Origin: Trichomonas vaginalis G3
Lineage: Eukaryota > Parabasalia > Trichomonadida > Trichomonadidae
Direction of reading: 5' to 3'
DNA: 64,000 nucleotides
Assembly: GCF_026262505.1 (NCBI RefSeq)
Contig: NC_067204.1
Coordinates: 9,643,797 to 9,707,796, forward strand
In this document: one piece after another, positions 31,270 through 40,298 of the stretch
How positions within the stretch are numbered: position 1 is the stretch's first letter
How the letters are laid out: every line of letters starts with the position of its first letter
Program-made: the position numbers and the translations under genes
Notes under the pieces: model-generated
Databases searched by the model: none
Told to the model about the DNA's origin: nothing
What the model saw: the letters and a program-made list of their open reading frames with translations, nothing else

Positions 31270-34200
31270 ATGACTATTGCTGCATATGCGTATGAAACAA
31301 ATGAAGCAAGAAGAGCACATGAACTAGTAAACGAAAACTCAACTTTAACCATTGAAGGCAATGATTTAGTCATTGACGATGGAAAAACTAAAAAAGTCAT
31401 TGATTTCGATACTTTTAACACTTATGACCCATTCATTACAACAAGCAAGGTTCCCATCATAAATGATGGAACGGTGCAATATATAAATTCTACAGTAGAT
31501 GCCTCATTAGTGAAAGTATTAAATGTTCTCATTGAATTGTTAAAGAGCTTTCGATTTGACGACAACATTAAATGCCTAAAGAATTTAGTCATGAATGAGA
31601 AACAAATTCTCGGCGTTGCTGGTAGCAGTAATGATGTACACCTTATGACATTAGAATATTATAACGAACATAAAGATGAACTGAAAGGAGAGAAGGGTGA
31701 CACCGGACCTCAAGGACCACAAGGAATACAAGGAATACAAGGACCTCAAGGCGAAAACGGTTTGGATGGAAAGGATGGAAAGGATGGAAAAACTGCTAAA
31801 TCATGGATATGGGACCTTATAAATACTGGTTTAACAGCTGCTTCATATGGAGTTCTTCAATACCAAATCGGAAAGATATGGGCGGTACTTGGTGAAGAAG
31901 TTTTAAATGACGTTAAAAATGCTTTGAACTTCATTTCAAATGGTTCGGATACTATTAAAACTTTATCTGGTTGGATGCAAGAAACAAGGAGTCAAATAGA
32001 TACTGTAAGACGTATAGCAAACAATGCACGTACGGGATTGGATACTTTACGACAAGCACAAAATACACTAAAGGAAGCAAATGATATTCTTGGCTCAGTA
32101 TCAGACATGCATGAAGATTGGCTTAAAGGTATTGACAAATCTTTAAAAAATCACAGTCAGTCTATTGCTGACTACAAGAAAAGTATAGATTTTTTACATA
32201 GTGCTATGGACGTACATGATGGAAGCATAAGGAACTTACTTAATGCTAACAATAACTTACCAGGAACTATTAAAGCATTTATAAAGTCCTTTGTAAAACC
32301 CGGTGCTCTAACATTTAGGTCTTTGAGAGCAAGAGCATTGAAGTCAAGAGATGCAGAAACTCCAACAGAACCTACAGAAGGAACTGAAACAACAGAAACT
32401 CCAAAAGAACCACCAAAACCAACAGCTAATGAAATATTGTTCGAATATTTTCCAAGGTACTCTGTTCTCATTGCATACATTCAAGAAATACTTAAGAAAG
32501 CAGACTTGACTTTAGGAGATGATGAAAGTTCTGTATATCTTTCGTTCCAGTTTCAAATAGCAGAACTTTTGAGACAGATATGCTTAATGTATGACAACAT
32601 CTCTGATTTCACAAGATATGATGACGACCATGACCCCGAACATGGTGAAGAAGAAGTTTTACAAACATCCATTAAGACAGGAAAGGTTTTAACTCAAAGT
32701 CTCATTATTGACACCAAAGATGGCGAAGTGGACGTTCTTCAAGAGCTGAAGAAAAATACTTCTTCGGGAGGTGGTGGTAGGCATGAACTTGAAATAAATG
32801 AGATAGAAGAGAAATTAGCCGAAAAAGCAGATAAAGAACATAAACACAATATCTCCGATATAAATGAACTTCAAGCTACATTAAATAGTAAAGCGGACAA
32901 AAATGAACTTGACGCAATGAACAAAGTTTTGAAATCTCATAAACACAACATCTCCGATATAAATGAACTTCAAGCTACATTAAATAGTAAAGCGGACAAG
33001 AACCATGTTCATTATATAACTTCAGACGAACAGATTATAACGGACTACCATGGATATTTAACACGAAGTGATGAAGCGAAGACAAAAAATGTTAATGAAA
33101 GAAGATATAAATACATTCGTGCTAAAGGTTATGACATAAGCTGTACTGTACAGTATGATGTAGCTAAAGCACCAGAAGCATTTGGTTATACCGGTGAAAT
33201 TTATGCCTCTACTTTCAATGTTAACGGTGTATTAGTTGAACCAAGATTTATGTTAAGAGTTAAGGCAAAAATAACGTTTGAAGATGCTATTAAAAGTAAA
33301 GCTGACAAAGTTGAACTCGAAGCAACGAACAAAGTTTTGAAATCTCATAAACACAACATCTCCGATATAAATGAACTTCAAGCTACATTAGACAGTAAAG
33401 CTGACAAGAACCATACACATAAATCCTTCACTACTGTTAGAGCAGACGACATAATATTGAACTTTGACCTTGGTTCAAGTGCACCTTTAGAGAATCCGAG
33501 TACAAGCGTAAAAGATACTCTTAACAGTTTAGATAAGAGTTGCAGGAACATTGAAAGTCATGCCAGAAACTTTGAAGCATATGAACTACCCGCAATGTTA
33601 GATAAGAAAGCAGACAAAACTTATGTAGATGAAGAACTATCAAAGAAATTTTCGAAACCAGATACAATGACATTTACAACAGAAATTATAAATGGTGAAC
33701 CAGCAACTCCATTTGAATTTGTTAGAGGTCTTCAACCAGATACTTTTGAATTTTTCTTGGATAATTCTATTGAACTAACATTACATTATAAAAGTGGAAC
33801 AAATGCAACATTTCATCCGGGAGATACATTCCAAATGGTATTTAATGACATAAGTTCTTTAGAATATGTTTATAGAGTTATGAGCATATATGATTTAATA
33901 TATCCTATAGGAGCTGTTTATACGTCTATGAATCCAATAAATCCAAACACTTTATTTGGTGGTAGATGGTATGAAATAGTTGACAGTTTTCCATTCTACA
34001 CTAATACTCAGTCAATGAAGATGGGAGGTTCAAAGAAAATAGGTATTGAAAACCTTCCTTCACATATGCATAGGTTCAGTGGAAGAACATCTGTGGAAGG
34101 AAACCATTCACATTCAATAACAAAAAGAGGTTATACAAATCTTGCAGCGGGTTCGGATAGACAGGGAATGCATAGATATGATATCACAACTGACCCCAAA

Positions 34201-34338
34201 GATGTTAGCACAGGTATTTTCTGTGGAACTGCAGGAAATCATACACATGTTGTAGCTGGTATTACAGACCCAGCAGGTAATGGAAAAGATTATATGCCTC
34301 CTTATATAACAATGCACGCTTGGATACGAGTTGGTTAA
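31270..34338 (+). CDS. Collagen-like fibre protein with phage tail-collar C-terminus
   Basis: 1,022 aa, looks whole. About residues 138-178 carry Gly-x-y collagen triplets (GEKGDTGPQGPQGIQG, GENGLDGKDGKDGK). A long helical section follows (~180-330), then a Thr/Pro-rich linker. Three repeats of HKHNISDINELQATLNSKAD occur at ~530-710, typical of trimeric tail fibres. The C-terminus (~875-1022: YPIGAVYTSMNPINPNTLFGGRWYEI in parts; LPSHMHRFSG; GNHSHSI; GNHTHV; MPPYITMHAWIRVG) is a tail-collar/short-tail-fibre receptor-tip fold with paired His metal sites. Role inferred: trimeric host-attachment fibre of the capsid. Confidence 0.85.
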   Translation: MTIAAYAYETNEARRAHELVNENSTLTIEGNDLVIDDGKTKKVIDFDTFNTYDPFITTSKVPIINDGTVQYINSTVDASLVKVLNVLIELLKSFRFDDNIKCLKNLVMNEKQILGVAGSSNDVHLMTLEYYNEHKDELKGEKGDTGPQGPQGIQGIQGPQGENGLDGKDGKDGKTAKSWIWDLINTGLTAASYGVLQYQIGKIWAVLGEEVLNDVKNALNFISNGSDTIKTLSGWMQETRSQIDTVRRIANNARTGLDTLRQAQNTLKEANDILGSVSDMHEDWLKGIDKSLKNHSQSIADYKKSIDFLHSAMDVHDGSIRNLLNANNNLPGTIKAFIKSFVKPGALTFRSLRARALKSRDAETPTEPTEGTETTETPKEPPKPTANEILFEYFPRYSVLIAYIQEILKKADLTLGDDESSVYLSFQFQIAELLRQICLMYDNISDFTRYDDDHDPEHGEEEVLQTSIKTGKVLTQSLIIDTKDGEVDVLQELKKNTSSGGGGRHELEINEIEEKLAEKADKEHKHNISDINELQATLNSKADKNELDAMNKVLKSHKHNISDINELQATLNSKADKNHVHYITSDEQIITDYHGYLTRSDEAKTKNVNERRYKYIRAKGYDISCTVQYDVAKAPEAFGYTGEIYASTFNVNGVLVEPRFMLRVKAKITFEDAIKSKADKVELEATNKVLKSHKHNISDINELQATLDSKADKNHTHKSFTTVRADDIILNFDLGSSAPLENPSTSVKDTLNSLDKSCRNIESHARNFEAYELPAMLDKKADKTYVDEELSKKFSKPDTMTFTTEIINGEPATPFEFVRGLQPDTFEFFLDNSIELTLHYKSGTNATFHPGDTFQMVFNDISSLEYVYRVMSIYDLIYPIGAVYTSMNPINPNTLFGGRWYEIVDSFPFYTNTQSMKMGGSKKIGIENLPSHMHRFSGRTSVEGNHSHSITKRGYTNLAAGSDRQGMHRYDITTDPKDVSTGIFCGTAGNHTHVVAGITDPAGNGKDYMPPYITMHAWIRVG

Positions 34339-34357
34339 AATCTTTAACTTTACATAA

Positions 34358-35442
34358 ATGAGCTTGAAAGAAGTATTCGAACAACATCCATGGAGGTCAT
34401 TTAAGAAATTCAATGAAGCTGCAAAGAGTTGGGGATTTACTAACAGAGCTGAAGTGAAAAGGTTCTTTGACAAAAATGTTGTACATCAAACAAAAAAAAC
34501 CCTTACGACTACTTTTTACCAATTTACTCCAACACTCCTGACGCATACCAATTTGACACTCTCATTCAAAGCAGAAAAGGAGGACATAAACCATTCCTCA
34601 TCTTCATAAATGTTAACACTCGTAAAGCATATGCATATCCAATGAAAAATAAAGGAACTCGTGAAGTGTTAAGAGTTTTACAAAAGTTTGTAGCAGAACA
34701 TAACCCAAGTACTTTAACATCAGACCAAGACAGTGCATACCTCAGCAATGAAATCACAGAATTTCTCATTAAGCATAACATAACTCACTACACTACTGAA
34801 GACCATAACCATAACATACTCGGCATCATAAACCGCTTCATAAGAACGCTCAGAGATTTAAATCAAGAGCGAGACTTTACCGAAGAAACAATGAAACATT
34901 TTCTCGAAGTATATAATTCCTCAACACATTCTACAACAGGACATACACCAAATTCAATGACACAACAACAAGAAGAAAAGTATATACAAAAGAAACGAAG
35001 CCAAACACAAAATATCAGAAATTCAACACAATTTACCCTCATTCCTGGTACAAAAGTTCGTGTAGTTCTTGACGACAAACCGTTGACAAAGAAACGTTTA
35101 AGGTTAAGTAGAAACTATTATATCGTAGACTCTACATAAGGTAATGGATATCTTATAAAAGCTGCTGACGACTCCATAGCATTTTACCCTCGACATAAGT
35201 TAGTTGAAAGTAGTAATGGCAAACTTGCTGAAACCATTGACGAAGCAAAGCGAGGAGTGGTTATTGAAATACTTGGCTACAACATAAACGATGACACTTA
35301 TAAAGTAAGATATGAAGGAGGTGTTGAAGATGTTATACCATCTAAGAACTTGAGAGAGTCAAAGCCAACACATCTGGGACCATTAGAGCGGGAGTACTGG
35401 AAAGACAAAAATATGCCAGAAAGAATAAGAAAATTCTTCTAA
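34358..35442 (+). pseudogene. Maverick integrase (rve, DDE) with chromo-like tail, broken
   Basis: Retroviral-type integrase core: LTSDQDSAYLSNEITEFLIKHNI (second Asp region) and HNILGIINRFIRTLRD with the HN-x(6)-NRF motif that holds the Glu-like position in Maverick integrases. The C-terminal module DTYKVRYEGGVEDVIPSKNLRE resembles a chromodomain/SH3 barrel, as known in Maverick integrases. It is broken in about three places. In a whole element this enzyme would integrate the element through its AG..CT ends. Confidence 0.8.
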
Positions 35443-35479
35443 ACTTTTTCATTAGATGTAAATCAGACAAAATATATTT

Positions 35480-35870
35480 TAGGTGAAGAGGTGAGATCTC
35501 ACCTGTTTTCTAACATGGTCTAAAACACACAAAACTCATGAATTTTGTGTGTTTTCAGCATTATTTTTTTGCATTATGACACGAAGTGAACTTTTGCACT
35601 TCGTCAAAAACTCATGAATTTTGTGTGTTTTCAGCATTATTTTTTTGCATTATGACACGAAGTGAACTTTTGCACTTCGTCAAAAACTCATGAATTTTGT
35701 GTGTTTTCACAAAAGACCAAAAATAATGTTTAGGTGAAGAGGTGAGATCTCACCTGTTTTTTCACCCCCGTGAATTTTCATGAATTTTCACAAAAGACCA
35801 AAAATAATGTTTAGGTGAAGAGGTGAGATCTCACCTGTTTTTTCACCCCCGTGAATTTTCATGAATTTCC
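35480..35870. repeat. Short tandem and palindromic repeats downstream of integrase
   Basis: Duplicated blocks containing CTCATGAATTTTGTGTGTTT and GACACGAAGTGAAC...CACTTCGTC (a hairpin), and a second duplicated block with the palindrome AGGTGAGATCTCACCT. The same palindrome recurs near 36.9, 37.2 and 47.7 kb. Possibly transcription ends or packaging/replication signals; function unknown. Confidence 0.8.
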
Positions 35871-35933
35871 TTAAGACAGAAAAAAATAACGCTAATTTTA
35901 TTTTTATTTATTTTTTTATTTTGTATAAAAGAT

Positions 35934-36899
35934 ATGATTTCAACAATCGGCACAACAACAATTCAAGCCGCGAACGGCGGGACTCTGTCCACAACAACAG
36001 CACCAAACTCGTTAGTCATGAATCCTACGTCAATGTTAGTAGAGATGAAAAACTTCATTCCTTCTTCATATACTTTCGAAACAAAAATCCAGAAGATAAA
36101 GCAAGAACTTTTAACAAGTAATTTAGACTGTAGTGCGAAAGATGAAGAAAATGAAGAATATCTTTATGAAATGCAGGACATTATTGACCATTTACCCAAA
36201 TTGCCTGAAATCCAACAACAAAAACTCACTATTCCTGAATTCGACGAAATTGAAGTGAAACCAACTGACTCAGTAGAAATAAAGAAGTTCATACGTAAAG
36301 TAAATTATGAATTCCTTGGTTTTCATTGCAACCATAAGGTTATGGACAAAGATTGCGACATGGTATATAAAAACATTTCTGACATATATAAATCTGAGGA
36401 GTTTAAGACTTACGATAACTTTGTTTCATTAGTTGCAAAATGTGTTTGGGAAATAAGAGATAAAGATAGAAGAGGCAAAGTATGGAACGAACAAATAAGA
36501 CCCGCTATGTTTGAGATGAAGAGAGCAATTGACGCCTTAGTTGTTTTAGCTGGTTTTATTTCAATGTATAATGCAAAAATGAACCCACAATGTTCAAAAT
36601 GTAAAGCAGCAATAAGGAAATATAACTACTCCGTCAAAGAGATAGAAAGAATGCGAAACGACTATGCTGACTTAAAGAAAGAAGTAGAGAAACCAGCAGA
36701 AGATAAAATGGACATGTTAGCATTTCTGAACAAAAACTATCCAACAGTAGAAGATTTCCTTCTATCTGACGTCAAGAAGAAATATAAAGAGACTTTCGGC
36801 ATTGTTAAAACTTTTGATATCCTCAGCGAAGAAATAGAAGCTACAAAACTGTTTAGGATTTCAAATATACATCGTACAATTCATGTAAAACGCTTGTGA
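35934..36899 (+). CDS. Maverick 321-aa protein, unrecognised
   Basis: N-terminus Ser/Thr-rich (MISTIGTTTIQAANGG), then mostly helical and acidic. It has a Cys/His cluster (FHCNHKVMDKDC and later QCSKCKAAI) that may bind zinc. Looks whole. The 5' leader AAAAAATAACGCTAATTTT is shared with the gene at 38,050, suggesting a common Maverick promoter. Function unknown. Confidence 0.6.
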   Translation: MISTIGTTTIQAANGGTLSTTTAPNSLVMNPTSMLVEMKNFIPSSYTFETKIQKIKQELLTSNLDCSAKDEENEEYLYEMQDIIDHLPKLPEIQQQKLTIPEFDEIEVKPTDSVEIKKFIRKVNYEFLGFHCNHKVMDKDCDMVYKNISDIYKSEEFKTYDNFVSLVAKCVWEIRDKDRRGKVWNEQIRPAMFEMKRAIDALVVLAGFISMYNAKMNPQCSKCKAAIRKYNYSVKEIERMRNDYADLKKEVEKPAEDKMDMLAFLNKNYPTVEDFLLSDVKKKYKETFGIVKTFDILSEEIEATKLFRISNIHRTIHVKRL

Positions 36900-37230
36900 A
36901 AAAAAGAGGTGAAAAATTAGGTGAAAAAAGAGGTGAAATCTCACCTCTTCACCTAAATTATATTTTTGGTCATTTACACTCATTTACGAAGAAGTCATGA
37001 CAAAGCATTTACGATGAAATCTTGACAAGGCATTTACGAAGAAGTTATGACAAAGCATTTACGAAGAAGTTATGACAAAGCATTTACGAAGAAGTTATGA
37101 CAAAGCATTTACGAAGAAGTTATGACAAAGTCAAGACCCTTTGGGTCTCGCCGCTTAGCGGCTGAGGGTGAAAAATTAGGTGAAAAAAGAGGTGAAATCT
37201 CACCTCTTCACCTAAATTATATTTTTGGTC
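36900..37230. repeat. Tandem 25-base repeats and duplicated palindromic block
   Basis: Five to six copies of GCATTTACGAAGAAGTTATG-type units, flanked by two copies of a block with AGGTGAAATCTCACCT. The mini-hairpins GACCCTTTGGGTC and GCCGCTTAGCGGC follow at 37,134-37,164. Confidence 0.8.
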
Positions 37231-37325
37231 AAAGCTTCCACGAGAGAAAAGATTCCTCATTTGCTAAGGATTCCAAAAATGAAAAAATCGTTGATTTCGG
37301 CTGAGAAAAAACGGCAAAAACCCTT

Positions 37326-37388
37326 CTTCCACGGGAACAAAGAAATAAAGAAGAAATAAAGTAAATTTTTTATTTATTCCCGTGGAAG
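37326..37388. repeat. Hairpin CTTCCACGGGAA / TTCCCGTGGAAG
   Basis: Perfect 12-base arms around a purine-rich loop. It could mark a transcript end or a small structured element; no function is evident. Confidence 0.6.
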
Positions 37389-37454
37389 ATAGAGCACTTT
37401 TATGACACTTTTTATTCACGACAAACAAGACAAATAAAGAAAATAAGAAAATAC

Positions 37455-37526
37455 GGCGCCGTCGCGGTTCGAACCACAGACCTGACCCCTCCATAACACT
37501 ACCTTAGACCACTGTGCTACGTAGCC
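37455..37526 (-). tRNA. tRNA-like relic (A and B boxes present)
   Basis: Read on the minus strand, 72 bases start GGCTACGTAGCACAGTGG, a good Pol III A box. Near the 3' side they contain GGTTCGAACC, a perfect B box. The outer acceptor pairs match only partly, and anticodon and T stems do not pair well, so I do not assign an anticodon. Best read as a tRNA-derived fossil or a Pol III promoter carried by the Maverick. Confidence 0.45.
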
Positions 37527-37567
37527 TGTCGACATAAGATTTTATAAATTGCATATTTGACGTAAAT

Positions 37568-37942
37568 TTATTTCCATCTGGCTTCCCACTGCATAAGATA
37601 TTCATACGTGTTTGTAAGACATTCATTAAACTTCTTTTCTATTGCATCTAATCTTGCGTTATTTTTTTCAATAGCTTGTCTGTATTCTTCATCATCTCCA
37701 GCAGTGTTTGGGTCTTCACGTTTAAAATATTCATTGTTAACCAATTTTTTATCTACAAATTTTATTAGTGTTTGATTCACTTCGTTATGATAACGGTCAT
37801 ATTCTTTCAATACGTAAGTGAAGACAAAATGCGTCGTACCTTCAATCTTAAAGCTTAAAGAACTTTCAACACAGTTTTGAGGGTCTGTCAGTGCGTCAAT
37901 GAGATAGTATTCGAAGTCAGTCAATAATCTTTTTAAAGTCAT
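37568..37942 (-). CDS. Maverick 124-aa protein, unrecognised
   Basis: ATG at 37,942. Helical, charged (DEEYRQAIEKNNARLDAIEKKFNEC). No family recognised; looks whole. Divergent from the KilA-N region. Confidence 0.5.
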   Translation of the reverse strand: MTLKRLLTDFEYYLIDALTDPQNCVESSLSFKIEGTTHFVFTYVLKEYDRYHNEVNQTLIKFVDKKLVNNEYFKREDPNTAGDDEEYRQAIEKNNARLDAIEKKFNECLTNTYEYLMQWEARWK

Positions 37943-38049
37943 TTCATACAGGATAAAATTTAATGTTGTGAAGAAATAGTGTTTATCTCAGAAAAAATAA
38001 CGCTAATTTTATTTTTATTTATTTTTTTATTTTGTATGTAAAGACAGTA

Positions 38050-38602
38050 ATGACAACATCAGAGAACACAACAACAGTTATAGTCCATGAAGCAATAAAT
38101 GAAGAATACGAGTACATACAATATAACAAACAGTTACGTCTCATTCGTTCAGTCAAAGATGACATGTACCAAATGCAAAGTATTTTGACAGCATGTTATG
38201 CTCCAGATACTAAACTTCCTAAAGACTGGTTTAGGAACCAAAGCACTATTGAACTATTAAATGAAGCACAGCGAGACATACTTTTTTCTGAAAACAGTGA
38301 AGAACAGCGAGTAGGTAAAAAACCCAGTCGCCAAAACTCTATGAAAATCGTGAAAAATGCCAAACGGTTTGAGAGGATATTATGTTCATAGACTTCTCGT
38401 AAATGTTGTAGCAATGTGGGCTTCACCTCGTTATGCTTGGTATGTTTGTAAACTTCTTGACGAAATTCACAGACAAGAACGCGAACAGATGGAAAAAAAC
38501 TTCAAGCAAAAGATGAAGTCATTGAATCCAAAGACAAAAGCATACAGAAAAGAATACCACGTTCAGTACCAAAAGGAAAGGAAAAGAGTTATAAGTATAT
38601 GA
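38050..38602 (+). pseudogene. KilA-N domain protein, broken
   Basis: The readable core GLRGYYVHRLLVNVVAMWASPRYAWYVCKLLDEI in segments is the hallmark of KilA-N domains (lrGtYvh..Lv..iA.W.sp.fa..V..ll..). It is preceded by a matching N-terminal part (LPKDWFRNQSTIELL). KilA-N is a DNA-binding domain common in large DNA viruses and virus-like elements. At least one break. The ATG-proximal leader matches that of the 321-aa gene. Confidence 0.75.
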
Positions 38603-38907
38603 TTTACGCTGAAGAGATGGAAAATGAAGAAGACAGAGATATGGTTATGTTGCATTTAGTCAGAAGAAACAACAAAAGCTTTTATGACCTTGCTAAGATT
38701 TACAAATCTGACAGAAACTGGTTCTATCGTGAAAACTTACCGATTTCAATGACACCGAATGAGCAAATAAAGGAAATTGTCAAAAATACTCTTCCTCAAA
38801 CACACTATGACATCAAAGGTTGCACAATACTTACATTCAAAGAAGACTTACCATTGTTAAAGGAAAAAATAACAGAGTATTTCGATAACTTCAAAGAGGA
38901 AGAATGA
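38599..38907 (+). CDS. Companion ORF behind the KilA-N region
   Basis: 102 aa, charged, starting at the very end of the KilA-N remains. In viruses KilA-N proteins often carry a C-terminal nuclease-like or MSV199-like extension; this could be such a part or a separate gene. Not recognised on its own. Confidence 0.4.
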   Translation: MIYAEEMENEEDRDMVMLHLVRRNNKSFYDLAKIYKSDRNWFYRENLPISMTPNEQIKEIVKNTLPQTHYDIKGCTILTFKEDLPLLKEKITEYFDNFKEEE

Positions 38908-38961
38908 AAATCTAAGCTAATTTTATTTTTTTTTATAAAATTTTATCTCATATGAAAGAAC

Positions 38962-39177
38962 ATGAATTTAGAATATTCGGAACTCATGACAGAAGAGGAG
39001 AACGAACAGCATGTAAAAGATTATGCAAAATTTATGAAGACATACAAAGCATTTAAACAATATCTAAATGCTTCTAAAGATTATGCAAAATTTCTGAAGG
39101 TATATAAAGCTTATGAAAAAGCGTATGAAAAGTTTATACATTGGGGAATTGTTGTAAAATATCCATATGAAGACTAA
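38962..39177 (+). CDS. Maverick small helical protein with internal repeat
   Basis: 71 aa containing two copies of a DYAKF-(M/L)-K-x-YKA motif (KDYAKFMKTYKAF and KDYAKFLKVYKAY). No family recognised. Confidence 0.45.
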   Translation: MNLEYSELMTEEENEQHVKDYAKFMKTYKAFKQYLNASKDYAKFLKVYKAYEKAYEKFIHWGIVVKYPYED

Positions 39178-39195
39178 CCAAAAATATATTTTTGC

Positions 39196-39669
39196 TTAAA
39201 TAGCTTCAGGGTCAATTTCTTCAACCATTTCACTTCCTTCGTCAATGTCAATTGAAGCTTCTTCAACCTTTGGTAAGAATTTCTGTATAACATCTTTGTT
39301 CGTTATTGTCTTCAGAGATGAAGGATAATATTTCACATTTGTTTCACCCTTCTTATATTCTTTCTGTTCGGAAAGATTCATAGCAATACTGAAGAAGTCA
39401 ATGTTGGAGTTCTTTATAATAGTATAATGAGTATCTTTGACATTCACGAAGAAACCCTTTTGTTTCAAAACTACTGCTAACTCTTGTGAAGTATAACGTT
39501 TGCGGTCAATGACAATAGCTAATGGTCTGACATACTGACCAAACTTAGATTCTTTCACAAACTTCTTGTTAAAGATAACATTGACGTTTGAAGCATTATT
39601 GAACTCATTCTTGATGACAGTAGCGAGAGCATTGTATGAAAAGAACTTGCAATCTTGCATGTGTTTCAT
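39196..39669 (-). CDS. Maverick 157-aa protein, unrecognised
   Basis: ATG at 39,669 (MKHMQDCKFFSYNALATVIKNEF). A compact alpha/beta N-terminal 110 residues and an acidic tail (DIDEGSEMVEEIDPEAI). It could be a DNA-processing or terminal-protein-type factor near the polymerase, but no motif shows this. Looks whole. Confidence 0.5.
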   Translation of the reverse strand: MKHMQDCKFFSYNALATVIKNEFNNASNVNVIFNKKFVKESKFGQYVRPLAIVIDRKRYTSQELAVVLKQKGFFVNVKDTHYTIIKNSNIDFFSIAMNLSEQKEYKKGETNVKYYPSSLKTITNKDVIQKFLPKVEEASIDIDEGSEMVEEIDPEAI

Positions 39670-39759
39670 TAAAATAAAAATATTAAATTATTTTGAAAAA
39701 TAACTTAAAAAAATCTAATCTAATTTTTTCAAAAAATATTTTTTTATTTCCTACTAAAG

Positions 39760-39897
39760 ATGTATCGGAAGTTGTCTAAGTTAGAACACTCGGAAATAAA
39801 ACAACTTCTTACAGAAGCTAATATAGATGTTGCAAAGCATTACACAACAAACAAAAAGGCACTCGCTGACATCCTCAATGACTATAATGGTGAATAA
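39760..39897 (+). CDS. 45-aa SAP/HeH-like mini-protein
   Basis: MYRKLSKLEHSEIKQLLTEA then NIDVAKHYTTNKKALADILNDY: two short helices separated by a loop with the T-x-K-x-x-L pattern of SAP/HeH/LEM motifs, which bind DNA or link to DNA-end proteins. Short, so moderate confidence. It directly precedes the polymerase region. Confidence 0.45.
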   Translation: MYRKLSKLEHSEIKQLLTEANIDVAKHYTTNKKALADILNDYNGE

Positions 39898-40013
39898 CTT
39901 ATGATAGAATTCATGAGTTCATAAAGCCGCAACGCGGCGAGGACGAAGTCCATGCAAGAGCATTTCCTTTAAATGACGTTGCTATTGACTTATATCATAG
40001 ACGTTCAATACCT

Positions 40014-40298
40014 CATGAAGTAAGAAGAGAGATGTTTGACATAACAAATGCAAACGTTGGTGAAACAAGAAGAGCTGTACCACATGAAGTAAGAAGAGAA
40101 ATGTTTGACATAACAAATGCAAACGTTGGTGAAACACGAAAGAGAGATGACACACTGAAACAACAGAGAAGAGAGATGTTTAAAAGTGCTATAGAACAAG
40201 TTCGCAAAGCTAATAATGTCATTCGTTCCATTGACGACAAACCAAAAGAAGGTGAGAGATGGTTAAAGAAAGATGAAGAAAATAGGAAGAGAATGTGA
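40014..40298 (+). repeat. 69-bp direct duplication inside an ORF
   Basis: CATGAAGTAAGAAGAGAGATG-type segments start at 40,014 and 40,083. The period is 69 bases (23 codons), so the frame encoding EVRREMFDITNANVGETRR repeats cleanly. The surrounding ORF precedes the polymerase region and looks like a charged N-terminal extension. Confidence 0.7.
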
